Under the pieces are notes generated by a model. That model did not search any database. It was not told the origin of the DNA and saw nothing but the letters and a program-made list of their open reading frames with translations. Position numbers and translations under genes: made by a program. A stretch of 64,000 nt of DNA, taken from positions 1-64,000 of the forward strand of contig JAJDTY010000086.1 in the NCBI GenBank assembly GCA_022826945.1, read 5' to 3'. Positions 34,670 to 43,682 of the stretch are shown here, in pieces. Numbering within the stretch: position 1 is the stretch's first letter; the number at the start of each line of letters is the position of its first letter. The DNA comes from Candidatus Binatia bacterium. Its GTDB lineage: Bacteria > Desulfobacterota > Binatia > Bin18.

Positions 34670-35346
34670 TTCCCCTTCCGAGGGCGTTTTTTCGTGGCTT
34701 TTTTGGCGCTACGGACAGACTTTTTCGCCCTGCCGGACCGGACAGCCTTTCGCTCACTACTCCGCAGGCCACGCTCCCATAGATACTCCGGCTCTCCCAG
34801 CTTTTGGCTCACCCAACGAGAGAGGACGAACAGCAGGTCGCTGAGTCGATTCACATAGGTGAGCGGCCAGGGACTGAGGTCTTCTTCACGCGAGAGGCGC
34901 AAGATATCTCGCTCAGCCCGCCGACAGACGGTGCGGGCCTGGTGCAGAAAGCCGCCCACTTTGCCGCCGCCGGGCAGGATAAAAGAGTTGAGGGGCTCCA
35001 GGTCTTTCTGACAGGAATCGATGATACGTTCGAGACCCTTCACCTCCTGCTCGCTGACCCGAAACATGCCTTCGTAGGAAAAGTCTGCAGGGGTGGCCAG
35101 TTCACTCCCGAGGTCGAACAGCTCATTCTGGAGTTGGCGGAGGATATCGTCCAAATGTTCGGCGGCCGACAACTCTGGCTTCAGATCGTCATTAAAGACT
35201 CGGGCCAGACCCACAACCGAGTTCAGTTCGTCCAGCGTCCCATAGGCCTCGATACGAGCCGCATCCTTAGGAATCTTTTTCCCTCCAACGAGCCGGGTCG
35301 AACCCTGATCACCCGTCCGAGTATAAACCTTGGTAATGCGGACCAT
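34666..35346 (-). CDS. PduO-type cob(I)alamin adenosyltransferase
   Basis: Transfers the adenosyl group of ATP to cob(I)alamin, making the adenosylcobalamin that ethylmalonyl-CoA mutase needs. It has 226 residues. The N-terminal KVYTRTGDQGSTRLVGGKKIPKD is the ATP-binding loop of the PduO/MMAB family. EAYGTLDELNSVVG, FILPGGGKVGGFLHQARTVCRRAERD and NRLSDLLFVLSRW complete the family signature. The basic C-terminal tail (AKKSVRSAKKATKKRPRKGK) is an unusual lysine/arginine-rich extension of about 30 residues. First gene of a three-gene overlapping operon with the hydrolase and mesaconyl-CoA hydratase. Confidence 0.93.
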   Translation of the reverse strand: MVRITKVYTRTGDQGSTRLVGGKKIPKDAARIEAYGTLDELNSVVGLARVFNDDLKPELSAAEHLDDILRQLQNELFDLGSELATPADFSYEGMFRVSEQEVKGLERIIDSCQKDLEPLNSFILPGGGKVGGFLHQARTVCRRAERDILRLSREEDLSPWPLTYVNRLSDLLFVLSRWVSQKLGEPEYLWERGLRSSERKAVRSGRAKKSVRSAKKATKKRPRKGK

Positions 35347-35395
35347 TGCGACTTGGGACTGCGCAGCTCAGAACTGGGGCAATCGCCTCCCTACT

Positions 35396-37141
35396 TCAGG
35401 CTTGGAGGCGCTTATCCAGCGCCGCGTTTTCTTGCCAGAGCGCCTGCGGGAGCCGGTCTCCAAACTGGCGGAAGAATTCGCGTTGCCTCTCCGCGGCATT
35501 TATCCAGCCCGGCCGGTCCACACTGAGGAGTTCATCAAGCACCGACGGCGAGACATCGATCCCGGTCGTATCAATGTCGTTGGTATGCGGCAGATAGCCA
35601 ATTTCGGTCTCGCGAGCTTCGGCCTCGCCGTGGACCCGGGCAATGACCCAGCGCAGCGCCCGCAGGTTTTCTCCAAAGCCGGGCCAGAGGAATTTGCCCT
35701 CTTGATTTGTCCGGAACCAGTTCACCCGAAAAATTTTCGGTGGATCGGCAAGCTTTTGACCCATGTTGAGCCAGTGGCCGAAATAGTCGCCCATGTTGTA
35801 GCCGCAGAAGGGCAGCATGGCCATGGGGTCGCGCCGGATCTTCCCGACCTTTCCGGTCGCCGCGGCTGTTGTTTCAGAGGCCATCGTCGTGCCGAGTGAC
35901 ACCCCATGCTGCCAGTTGAAAGACTGACAGACGAGCGGAATCAAACCTGCCCGCCGACCGCCAAAGAGAAAGGCCGAGATCGGCACCCCTTGAGGCGATT
36001 CCCACTCTGAAGACATGACCGGACACTGGCGGGCTGGCGTCGTAAAACGGGAGTTGGGATGGGCGGCCTTCCCCTCGGACTGTGGCGTCCATGGCTTGCC
36101 CTGCCAGTCGATCGCCTCGGCCGGCGGTCCCCCGTCCAGGCCTTCCCAGTAGGGGGTGCCGTCCGGAGTGAGGGCGACATTCGTAAAGATGGAGTTCTTC
36201 GTCACAGTCGCCATGACGTTCGGGTTGGTGTGAGAGTTTGTTCCCGGCGCTACGCCAAAAAACCCGGCCTCCGGATTAATCGCCCACAGCCGTCCATCCG
36301 GTCCGGGGTGCATCCAGGCGATATCATCTCCCACCGTCCAGACTTTGTAACCCTTCTGGCTCTCCGGTGGGATCAGCATGGCCAGATTCGTTTTGCCGCA
36401 GGCGCTGGGGAACGCGGCGGCAATATACGTGGTGCGACCGCTCGGCTCTTCGATGCCGATGATCAGCATATGCTCAGCCAGCCAGCCCTCTTCACGCGCC
36501 ATATAGCTCCCCAGGCGCAGAGCGAAGCATTTTTTCCCAAGCAGGGCGTTCCCACCGTAGCCGGAACCAACAGACCAGATCGCGCGGTCTTCAGGGTAGT
36601 GCATGATAAACCGGCGATCAGGGCTGAGGTCGCCAAGCGAATGGAGACCCTGGACATAATTCTCTGACGAACCCAGACGCTCAAGCGCAACCTTGCCCAT
36701 GCGGGTCATGATGCGCATACTGGCGGCGACGTAGGGGCTATCCGTGATTTCGACGCCAACCTGACTGTAGGGCGATGTGACGGGCCCCATGATATACGGC
36801 ACGACGTACAGCGTGCGGTCTTTCATCGCTCCCTGAAAGAGTCTGCCGACTTTTTCCCTGGCTTCCGCTGGGGCCATCCAGTTATTATTCGGACCGGCGT
36901 CTTCTTTTTCCCGCGTACACACAAAGGTCAGGTGCTCAGTGCGCGCCACATCTCTGGGGTCGCTTCGGTGTAAATAGCAGTTCGGATATTTCTCCTGATT
37001 TAACGCCGTCAACGTCCCGTCGTCGAGCATGCCCTCAATCAGGCGTTGGTTTTCTTCTTCCGAGCCGTCACACCAGTGAATATTCTTTGGTCGCGTGAGC
37101 TGGGCCGTTTCTTCGACCCATTGTTCGAGTGGGGTTGGCAT
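35396..37141 (-). CDS. pckG: Phosphoenolpyruvate carboxykinase (GTP)
   Basis: Converts oxaloacetate and GTP to phosphoenolpyruvate, the gluconeogenic exit needed when acetyl-CoA is assimilated. The 581 residues and motifs identify the GTP class: the P-loop with the reactive cysteine, AAFPSACGKTNLAM, then TVGDDIAWMHPGPDG for metal binding, NPEAGFFGVAPGT, and SAFLFGGRRAG near residue 400. PNCYLHRSDPRDVARTE is the N-terminal hallmark. The leader carries AGAGGAGACCACCCTGACT. An AT-rich stretch with a T8 run lies at 37200-37215 in the presumed promoter region. Its place beside ethylmalonyl-CoA pathway genes makes metabolic sense. Confidence 0.97.
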   Translation of the reverse strand: MPTPLEQWVEETAQLTRPKNIHWCDGSEEENQRLIEGMLDDGTLTALNQEKYPNCYLHRSDPRDVARTEHLTFVCTREKEDAGPNNNWMAPAEAREKVGRLFQGAMKDRTLYVVPYIMGPVTSPYSQVGVEITDSPYVAASMRIMTRMGKVALERLGSSENYVQGLHSLGDLSPDRRFIMHYPEDRAIWSVGSGYGGNALLGKKCFALRLGSYMAREEGWLAEHMLIIGIEEPSGRTTYIAAAFPSACGKTNLAMLIPPESQKGYKVWTVGDDIAWMHPGPDGRLWAINPEAGFFGVAPGTNSHTNPNVMATVTKNSIFTNVALTPDGTPYWEGLDGGPPAEAIDWQGKPWTPQSEGKAAHPNSRFTTPARQCPVMSSEWESPQGVPISAFLFGGRRAGLIPLVCQSFNWQHGVSLGTTMASETTAAATGKVGKIRRDPMAMLPFCGYNMGDYFGHWLNMGQKLADPPKIFRVNWFRTNQEGKFLWPGFGENLRALRWVIARVHGEAEARETEIGYLPHTNDIDTTGIDVSPSVLDELLSVDRPGWINAAERQREFFRQFGDRLPQALWQENAALDKRLQA

Positions 37142-37355
37142 AGTCAGGGTGGTCTCCTCTAGATAAGAGTGGATGCTAATACTGAGAACAAAAGATGATA
37201 AGTTTTTTTTATATCTTGTCCCAGGTGGAGCGTCAATAATGCTCCTGGCTTAAAGAATAGACTTTTCGGGTAGTTCCGTCCAGTATTGGGAAGGAGGAAC
37301 ACCGGACGGGAACGCACCGGTTCGTCTCCACCGAGAGGTCTGTTGCCTCAGGAAG
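37142..37355. other. Intergenic region, 214 bp, upstream of pckG and downstream of the PAS-receiver gene
   Basis: It contains an AT-rich block (37190-37220) that may hold the pckG promoter. An imperfect inverted repeat, GTTCCGTCC (37273-37281) against GGACGGGAAC (37304-37313), has one bulged base and could terminate the PAS-receiver transcript. No gene is evident. Confidence 0.4.
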
Positions 37356-38840
37356 CTAGGCGTGACTCGCTTCTTCGGACTTGCACAGTTTGAGGATCGT
37401 CTCTTTCAGCCGGTCCGGATCGACCGGCTTCTTGAATAAGACGTCCTCTAAGCCTTCCAGACGACTCCGTTTGATCACGTGGTCTTTGTCGTAAAAATAG
37501 GCCGTCATCAGGACAACAGGCAGTTGCGGGTAGCGCTCCTTGGCCTCCATGTAGAGATCGTACCCGTCCAGGTCAGGCATCACCACGTCACTCAACACCA
37601 TGTGGAAGGGGTTCTGGTTGAGAAAGTTCTGATCAAGGATCTTCAACGCTTCAATACCGTTGGTCGCGACCTCAACACTACAACCGTCTTCGGTTAACAA
37701 GTCACGCAACGAGTAACACACGCCCAGATCGTCATCGACCACCAGGAGACGCAGGCCGGCCAGGGCCTGGGTTGCTGGCCGGGCACCAAGGGAATGTGGC
37801 GCTACCACTTCATCCCGCCCCAGGTCCGCCATCCGAGAACCGTGCAGGTACTCGGTCGTGTCATAGCGCTCGCCGTGGGCCATATCGTCAATCCGCGCAA
37901 CAATCCCGCGGATCTTTGCCAGCTCGCGCTGGATGGATTCCACCCGTTCCTCCTGGACAACGTATTCTTCGTCCGGAAAACTTTGCGCCATGTGTTTGGT
38001 CAGAATATCCAGATTATTAAAGATGACCTCGAGCGGGTTATTGATCCGATGCCCGAGACCGACGGCTAATTCACCCAGCGTCGCTAACTGATCTCGCCGA
38101 CGGATCTCCCGCAGGTCTTTCAAAAAGCCAACTGAGCCGGCCTCGTTTCCCGCATCATCATAAATAATAGAACCGGAAATAGCGGCAGGAATATGCTCGC
38201 CGCTCTTTGTCACGAGCGTGGTCTCGAAATTCTTCACCTTGCCCTTCTCGCCGATCTCCTCGCTCCGCATGGCCTCCATGACGCGACGCGCCTCATCGAT
38301 GCTCGGGTAGACAGAGGACTGAACCCGTTTGCCGTGAATCTCTTGTGAGGTATAGCCTAGGGTCTGATGCGCCCCATCATTATAAAAAATAATCTGACCC
38401 TTCTGGTCGAGCGCAATAACGATATCGAGGGAACTTTCGAGTAGCCGCTCGAAATATCCCGGCGGCAAACGGATCTCACGCAGGTCGCGATGAAAGCCGA
38501 TCGAACCGATTTCGGCCCCGTTTTCGTCGTAAATAATCGAGCCCGAGAACGAGATGGGGATGTGCTCGCCACTCTTTGCCACCAGGACGGTTTCAAAGTT
38601 CTTGAGCTTGCCCTTTTCCCCAATGTCCTCGCTGCGCATCGCCCCCAGCACCCGCCGGGCTTCTTCGAGGCTCGGATAAAGCATGACCCGTTTCCCTTGG
38701 ACCTCCTCTCGGGTGTAGCCCAGGGTCTTGCTCGCTCCGTCGTTGTAGAAGATGATTTGTCCTCGATGATCGACGGCAATGACAATGTCAAGAGAACTTT
38801 CGAGGAGCCGTTCAAAATACACAGAGGAGAGCTGGAACAT
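37356..38840 (-). CDS. PAS-PAS-DHp-receiver protein lacking a kinase ATPase domain
   Basis: A 494-residue signalling protein. Two nearly identical PAS domains (residues about 6-126 and 129-250) both contain YFERLLESSLDIVIA and YNDGA..TLGYT, pointing to a recent internal duplication. Next comes a histidine-kinase dimerisation helix with LGELAVGLGHRINNPLEV (candidate phosphoryl histidine). No HATPase_c N-, G1- or G2-box follows. From about residue 370 there is a receiver domain (LLVVDDDLGVCYS, then LSDVVMPDLDGYDL and LMTAYF). It may be a phosphorelay protein phosphorylated by another kinase, or a degenerate sensor. No adjacent kinase gene was seen. Confidence 0.85.
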   Translation of the reverse strand: MFQLSSVYFERLLESSLDIVIAVDHRGQIIFYNDGASKTLGYTREEVQGKRVMLYPSLEEARRVLGAMRSEDIGEKGKLKNFETVLVAKSGEHIPISFSGSIIYDENGAEIGSIGFHRDLREIRLPPGYFERLLESSLDIVIALDQKGQIIFYNDGAHQTLGYTSQEIHGKRVQSSVYPSIDEARRVMEAMRSEEIGEKGKVKNFETTLVTKSGEHIPAAISGSIIYDDAGNEAGSVGFLKDLREIRRRDQLATLGELAVGLGHRINNPLEVIFNNLDILTKHMAQSFPDEEYVVQEERVESIQRELAKIRGIVARIDDMAHGERYDTTEYLHGSRMADLGRDEVVAPHSLGARPATQALAGLRLLVVDDDLGVCYSLRDLLTEDGCSVEVATNGIEALKILDQNFLNQNPFHMVLSDVVMPDLDGYDLYMEAKERYPQLPVVLMTAYFYDKDHVIKRSRLEGLEDVLFKKPVDPDRLKETILKLCKSEEASHA

Positions 38841-38922
38841 GGAAGACCACTTACTTGTTCACTCTGCACCGAGCGCTCGGCATCATTCGGAGAGCGATGC
38901 TCGGGGGTATTGTTTACATACT

Positions 38923-39384
38923 ATGTTAGGCCGCTGGTTTCCTAATCGTCAAGCCCAGCCTCTTGCCCGCCACTCCCTGGTTCGAGCCAGCCTTCTGCTG
39001 AGCCTAGTGCTGCCGTGTAGTCTGGGAGGATGCTACTGGCTCAAATACGAAAAACTCATGCGCACTCATATCCAACTCATGAATGCGATGACCGACAAGA
39101 TGAACCGGTTCTTGGAAGACAACGACCCGCTGACCCCAGCCATGATGAATGAGTTTCTGTATCCGCTCGAACGGGCGCGGGACTTCTCCCGCATTGTGGC
39201 CCAGCGCTACGCCGACCGGCCCTCGCTCGCCGCCTTTAACCAGCTCCTTGACCTGTACCAAAGCCTCGTCACGGAAGTTGACCGACTCCGTGTTCAACCT
39301 GGCAGCCTCGATCATTTTCAATCCCAGACCCAGGCAGTCCGAGACCAGGCCGCGCGAGTCGAGGGACTCCTGGATTCCGAATAA
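38923..39384 (+). CDS. Putative lipoprotein, helical, unknown function
   Basis: A 153-residue protein whose N terminus has basic residues, a hydrophobic stretch (ASLLLSLVLPCS) and a lipobox-like LGGC, suggesting a lipid-anchored envelope protein. The mature part looks helical and charged (KLMRTHIQLMNAMTDKMNRF; later ARDFSRIVAQRYADRP; QAVRDQAARVEGLLDSE). I chose ATG at 38923 because it places the signal at the N terminus; the upstream extension overlaps the divergent PAS-receiver gene. No family recognised. It converges on folK with a one-base gap. Confidence 0.6.
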   Translation: MLGRWFPNRQAQPLARHSLVRASLLLSLVLPCSLGGCYWLKYEKLMRTHIQLMNAMTDKMNRFLEDNDPLTPAMMNEFLYPLERARDFSRIVAQRYADRPSLAAFNQLLDLYQSLVTEVDRLRVQPGSLDHFQSQTQAVRDQAARVEGLLDSE

Positions 39385-39385
39385 G

Positions 39386-39880
39386 TCAGCCGTTTGGAGG
39401 CAAGCACAGAACCTGTTTGTCGTCTGCAAGGCCGGCCAGGAGTTCAGCCACAGTCGTACCGAGGAGGGGATGGACAAACTGTGGCGCCAGCTCAGAGAGC
39501 GGTAAAAGCACGAACCGACGTCGGTGCATTTCCGGATGGGGGATCTGCAATTGCGCTTCGCTCACAATCTGCTTGTCAAAAAATAATATATCGAGATCAA
39601 TTGTGCGCGACGCCCATTTTTTCGTCCGCTTGCGGCCGAGTGCCGACTCAATTTTTTGCAGGTGACTTAGGAGTTGCTGCGGGCTCAACGAGGTCTCCAA
39701 TTCAACTACGCCGTTGACATACCAGTTCTTCGCCTCCCCAATCGGCTCAGTCTCATACAAGGAGGAACAGCACACGATGGACGTCCGGGAGAGGTCGGCC
39801 ATCAGATCGAGTGCCTTTTGATAATACGCCTGGCGGTTGCCGAGATTGGACCCGACGCCAATAAAGACCTGGCTACCCAT
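39386..39880 (-). CDS. folK: 2-amino-4-hydroxy-6-hydroxymethyldihydropteridine pyrophosphokinase
   Basis: Folate biosynthesis enzyme (HPPK) that moves pyrophosphate from ATP to hydroxymethyl-dihydropterin. It has 164 residues, the ordinary length. FIGVGSNLGNR starts the protein, SSLYETEPIG follows, GRKRTKKWASRTIDLDILFF is the signature with the metal aspartates, and PHPEMHRRRFVLLPL completes the site. ATG at 39880 gives MGSQVFIG. It lies 14 bases downstream of lhgO on the same strand and is probably co-transcribed with it. Confidence 0.95.
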   Translation of the reverse strand: MGSQVFIGVGSNLGNRQAYYQKALDLMADLSRTSIVCCSSLYETEPIGEAKNWYVNGVVELETSLSPQQLLSHLQKIESALGRKRTKKWASRTIDLDILFFDKQIVSEAQLQIPHPEMHRRRFVLLPLSELAPQFVHPLLGTTVAELLAGLADDKQVLCLPPNG

Positions 39881-39894
39881 TGCCCCTTCCCCGG

Positions 39895-41109
39895 TTACGT
39901 CTTCCACGAGAACGCCTGCGCGGCCTGCCTCGCAATCTGCTGCCCGATGGCGAGCGAAGCGGTTGCGCCCGGCGAGGGGGCATTCAGCACATGGATGGCG
40001 TGCGGCGAACTGGTAATGACAAAATCGTCCACCAAAGCACCATCGGTAGAAATCGCCTGGGCGCGCACCCCGCTGCCGCCCGGCAGTAAGTCCTCTGCCT
40101 GCAACTCGGGGAGAAGACGCTGGAGCGCACGCAAAAACGCCGCTTTACTTAGAGAACGGTAGATTTCTCCAAGGCCGGTTTGCCAATATTTGCGCGCTAT
40201 CGTCCGAAACCCGGAGAAGCGTAGCGTTTCCCATAAGTCTTGAGGGATCAGATCAGCCCACTGATAGCCCTCTCGGGCAAAGGCCAAGACCGCATTCGGT
40301 CCGGCTTCCCGCTCCCCGGTCATAGTCCGGGTGAAATGGACACCTAAAAAAGGAAAGGCCGGATCCGGCACCGGATAGATGAGATGATTCACCAGGGCGT
40401 GTTTGTTCGGGGCAAGGGTATAATACTCACCGCGGAACGGGACAATCTGTAATGCCGGCTCAGCCCCTGCCATGCGTGCAATCCGGTCACACTGGAGACC
40501 GCCACAGTTAATGACCGCCCGCGTTCGGGTAGCAGCGGTGGCCGTCTCCACAACCAGTTGGCCGTCAGTCGAGACAATTTTCTGCACCTGCTGCGCACAC
40601 TGAATCTCGCCCCCGGCTTCTTGAACCAGGGCAGCATACTGCTCGGCCACCCGTACATAGTCAATAATCCCTGTTGCCGGGACGTACAGGGCTCGGATAC
40701 CCGCAGCATGTGGCTCAATTTCCCGCAGCCGCTCGGGACCGATCATTTCCAGCCCCGCAACGCCGTTGGCCGTCCCGCGCCGGTGGAGTTCCTCAAGCCG
40801 AGGGAGCTCGTCCGCCGAAGTTGCCACAACGACTTTCCCACACCGCTCATAGGGGATATCGTGTTGGTCGCAAAATTCGGCGAGCAGCGCGCCACCGCTC
40901 ACACAGGTCTGAGCCTTGAGCGAGCCGGGTTTATAATAAATACCAGAGTGAATAACCCCGCTGTTATGACCAGTCTGATGCGCGGCTAGGCGGGTCTCCT
41001 TTTCGAGGACTCCCAGTCTGACCCTGGGGTATTGGCGGGTAACGGTCAGGGCGGTGGCTAGGCCAAGGATTCCGCCGCCAATGATGATAAGGTCAAACTG
41101 GTCTGCCAT
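39895..41109 (-). CDS. lhgO: L-2-hydroxyglutarate oxidase
   Basis: FAD-dependent oxidase/dehydrogenase of the DAO family that converts L-2-hydroxyglutarate to 2-oxoglutarate, removing a metabolic side product. The 404-residue protein starts with the FAD motif LIIIGGGILGLATALT and has EKETRLAAHQTGHNSGVIHSG and GIYYKPGSLKA, which are diagnostic of LhgO. VPFRGEYYTL and the late VLNAPSPGATASLAIG are also typical. Two adjacent ATGs (41112 and 41109) are equally possible. Divergent from the MATE transporter gene, 69 bases away. Confidence 0.9.
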   Translation of the reverse strand: MADQFDLIIIGGGILGLATALTVTRQYPRVRLGVLEKETRLAAHQTGHNSGVIHSGIYYKPGSLKAQTCVSGGALLAEFCDQHDIPYERCGKVVVATSADELPRLEELHRRGTANGVAGLEMIGPERLREIEPHAAGIRALYVPATGIIDYVRVAEQYAALVQEAGGEIQCAQQVQKIVSTDGQLVVETATAATRTRAVINCGGLQCDRIARMAGAEPALQIVPFRGEYYTLAPNKHALVNHLIYPVPDPAFPFLGVHFTRTMTGEREAGPNAVLAFAREGYQWADLIPQDLWETLRFSGFRTIARKYWQTGLGEIYRSLSKAAFLRALQRLLPELQAEDLLPGGSGVRAQAISTDGALVDDFVITSSPHAIHVLNAPSPGATASLAIGQQIARQAAQAFSWKT

Positions 41110-41178
41110 CATACACCCAGGAACGACATTCTCTTTCATCTGCCTATACAAAACACACGCGCACTGCAAACCACGCCT

Positions 41179-42576
41179 ATGTTTACTCCCACCCGAGCCG
41201 GGCTCAGCGAAATTCTGTACTTTGCCTTGCCGATTATTATGTCGATGGCCTCGTACACGGTAATCGGTTTTGTTGACACCTGGATGGTGGCCCAAGTCGG
41301 CACGGCTGAGGTGGCCGCAGCCATGCCGGCCGGCATTATCGCCTATACGCTCACCGCCCTCCCGCTGGGCATTACGCAGTGCGTCAGCACGTTCGCCGCT
41401 CAGGCCCTGGGGAAGGAGAGACTCGACGAAGGCTCAATAGTCGCCTGGCAGGGTCTGTATTTGAGTGGGGTGGTCGGTCTCGCGTTCTTCGCATTGTGGC
41501 CAGCCGCCCCCCATTTCTTTTCCCCGTTTGGACACGAGCCGGACATTATTGCGCTTGAGGTCGTCTACTTCCGCATCCGGCTGTGGGGCATAGGCTTCTC
41601 GGTCGCCATCGGCGCGCTGAGTGGCTTCTTCTACGGGATGCACAGGCCCAAGGTCCCACTCGCCGCCACGGTGATTGCCAATATCGTTAACGTCTGTTTC
41701 GCCTACACCTTGATCTTCGGCAAATTTGGCGCACCGGCCCTGGGTCTCAAGGGGGCGGCCCTGGCGATGGTGCTCAGCTTTGTCGTCCAGTTCGCGGTAC
41801 TCTTTCGGGTCTTCCTCTCCCAGCCGTACGCAACCCAGTTTGCCACCCGGGCGGTCTGGAAGCCGAACTGGGTCGCGACCCGCCGGCTGCTGCACATTGG
41901 CCTGCCCGCCGGGACGCAGATGGCTATCGATGTCTTAGGCTGGGGCGTCTTGATTATTTTGATGGTTGGCCAGTTCGGCAAACAGCAACTGGCTGCCAGT
42001 AATATCGCCATTCAATACATGACGGTCTCATTCATGCCCACGCTGGGGCTGGGCCAGGCGCTGACCGCGCTGGTCGGACGCTATATTGGAGAGGGTAAGC
42101 CCGACCTTGCCGTTCAACGCACGTATGAAGCGTTCTTTCTGGCCATGTTGTATATGGCGCTGATGGGCATGGGCTACGTCCTGTTTCGATTCTCTTTCCT
42201 GAGTTTTTTCAGCCAGGACCCGGTCGTCATCCAGGTCGGCAGTACCTTGCTGATCTGCGCGGCCCTGCTGCAAGTTTTTGACAGCATGGGCATTACCTTT
42301 GCAGGAGCCCTGCGCGGGGCGGGAGATACGCACTGGATTGCCGGGCTGACGCTCACGCTTTTAGTGTGTGTCTTCACGCCGCTCAGCCTGGGTTCGGTGC
42401 TCTTTACCAATCTCGAATCCCTCGGACCGTGGCTGGCTGGTACCATTAACGTCTCTCTGTTTGGCTTGGGTTTATGGTGGCGCTTCTCCCGAGGACGCTG
42501 GCGGGAGATTGATATTTTCGCTACGCAGCGTAGGAGGAGAGAGCGGGCAGCCGCTTCCGTGCAGGTCGCAGACTGA
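41179..42576 (+). CDS. MATE family efflux transporter (NorM-like)
   Basis: A 465-residue inner-membrane protein with 12 predicted helices. The opening SEILYFALPIIMSMASYTVIGFVDTWMV is typical of MATE drug/sodium antiporters, and the second half repeats the pattern (GLPAGTQMAIDVLGWGV). It would export cationic or organic toxic compounds using a Na+ or H+ gradient. The stop codon overlaps the ATG of the following heme-dependent N-demethylase gene by one base (TGATG), so the two are translationally coupled. That suggests joint handling of an amine compound. Confidence 0.9.
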   Translation: MFTPTRAGLSEILYFALPIIMSMASYTVIGFVDTWMVAQVGTAEVAAAMPAGIIAYTLTALPLGITQCVSTFAAQALGKERLDEGSIVAWQGLYLSGVVGLAFFALWPAAPHFFSPFGHEPDIIALEVVYFRIRLWGIGFSVAIGALSGFFYGMHRPKVPLAATVIANIVNVCFAYTLIFGKFGAPALGLKGAALAMVLSFVVQFAVLFRVFLSQPYATQFATRAVWKPNWVATRRLLHIGLPAGTQMAIDVLGWGVLIILMVGQFGKQQLAASNIAIQYMTVSFMPTLGLGQALTALVGRYIGEGKPDLAVQRTYEAFFLAMLYMALMGMGYVLFRFSFLSFFSQDPVVIQVGSTLLICAALLQVFDSMGITFAGALRGAGDTHWIAGLTLTLLVCVFTPLSLGSVLFTNLESLGPWLAGTINVSLFGLGLWWRFSRGRWREIDIFATQRRRRERAAASVQVAD

Positions 42577-43520
42577 TGACAACGTCGCCCTCAGATTTAC
42601 CTTTTCCGTCTCCACCTGACTACGCGCCGTTCAAGGCCGAACCGTTTCGGCTCTCAATGGGACTCATACCGCTCAATCTCAAAGACTGGATCGAGCCCGA
42701 TGCCCAGTGCGCCGTTGAGCTCAAAGAGAAAGAACGCCTCCTCACCGAACGGCACGCTGAAGTCTTTGCCGCTCTGCCTGAGGCGGATCCAGGTTCGGCT
42801 GAAACCTTGGCCCTGCTGGTTGAGCATCTCCCCAGCCGATTTCCAGAATTGTACAAGAGAAGCGGAGATCGGTTCGACAATCTTGCCACCGGCCAGCAGT
42901 GGGGGATTCACGGCACGCCTTTACATCCACTCGATCTGGCAGGTCGGCTTATCCAGGAAGATCTCTGTCTCATGCAGCGGCAGGCGCACACCCAGGTCTA
43001 CCATCTGGTCGGAGCGTCTTTATGCTTTCCGACGCGCTGGCGTTTAGCGGACAAAATTGGCAAGCCACTCAACACGATTCATGCGCCGATTCCCGGCTAT
43101 GCGGAACAGCTCGCCAGCACTATGGACAAGTTTTTTGACCGGCTGAAAGTCGAGAGGCCCGTCTGGCGACTCAACTGGGCTCTGATGGACGACCCGACCC
43201 TTTTTCAGCCGACCAGGAGCAGTCGAAAACGTGCCGACATCACGCCGGAGAATGCCGGAGACAGCATCTGGCTGCGCATCGAACGACAGACCCTCCGCCG
43301 TCTGTCGCATACCCGCGATATTCTGTTCACCATCCGCGTCTACGTCAGACCCCTCGCTCACCTCGCCACGCAGCCAGACCACGCCGCTCGGCTTGCCGCG
43401 GCCCTGCGCGCCCTCCCCCAGCCCGTCCGGCGGTATAAAAACCTGCCGCCATTTCTTGACGCGGCCTTGGCGTGGCTGGAGCGGACGGCAGAGAAGAAGA
43501 GCAACTCTTTCCAAACGTAG
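42576..43520 (+). CDS. Heme-dependent oxidative N-demethylase (HODM, DUF3445)
   Basis: A 314-residue member of the DUF3445/HODM family, whose characterised member removes methyl groups from dimethylamine using a heme with a PAS-like fold. Seen: PFRLSMGLIPL near the start, then LCLMQRQAHTQVYHLVGASLCFPTRW, then GKPLNTIHAPIPGY. Near the end, LRIERQTLRRLSHTRDILFTIRVY is also characteristic. Coupled to the MATE gene by a one-base overlap. Because the organism carries C2/C1-type assimilation genes, methylated amines are plausible substrates, but a wider substrate range is possible. Confidence 0.85.
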   Translation: MTTSPSDLPFPSPPDYAPFKAEPFRLSMGLIPLNLKDWIEPDAQCAVELKEKERLLTERHAEVFAALPEADPGSAETLALLVEHLPSRFPELYKRSGDRFDNLATGQQWGIHGTPLHPLDLAGRLIQEDLCLMQRQAHTQVYHLVGASLCFPTRWRLADKIGKPLNTIHAPIPGYAEQLASTMDKFFDRLKVERPVWRLNWALMDDPTLFQPTRSSRKRADITPENAGDSIWLRIERQTLRRLSHTRDILFTIRVYVRPLAHLATQPDHAARLAAALRALPQPVRRYKNLPPFLDAALAWLERTAEKKSNSFQT

Positions 43521-43682
43521 TGCACCCATGGAGCAAGAGGAGGCACGCATCTCTCCTTCACGGTCCGACTCCACGACAGTTTACGAGCGCGGCAGCGCCG
43601 GGGGATGGAGCAGGGTCTTCGACTTCGCTAGCGCTACGCTCGAACGGAAGGAGGCTCCGTAAAAATGTCGTATCCTGAGTCT
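43521..43682. other. Intergenic region with REP-like palindrome (43618-43644)
   Basis: This convergent gap between the N-demethylase and tetR-like genes holds TTCGACTTCGCTAGCGC at 43618, whose outer TTCGA pairs with TCGAA at 43640-43644 around a GCTAGC core. TTCGACT..GCT-type palindromes are common interspersed repeats, so it may be a REP element or terminator. A 44-codon frame from 43528 to 43662 crosses it and is not convincing as a gene. Confidence 0.4.
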
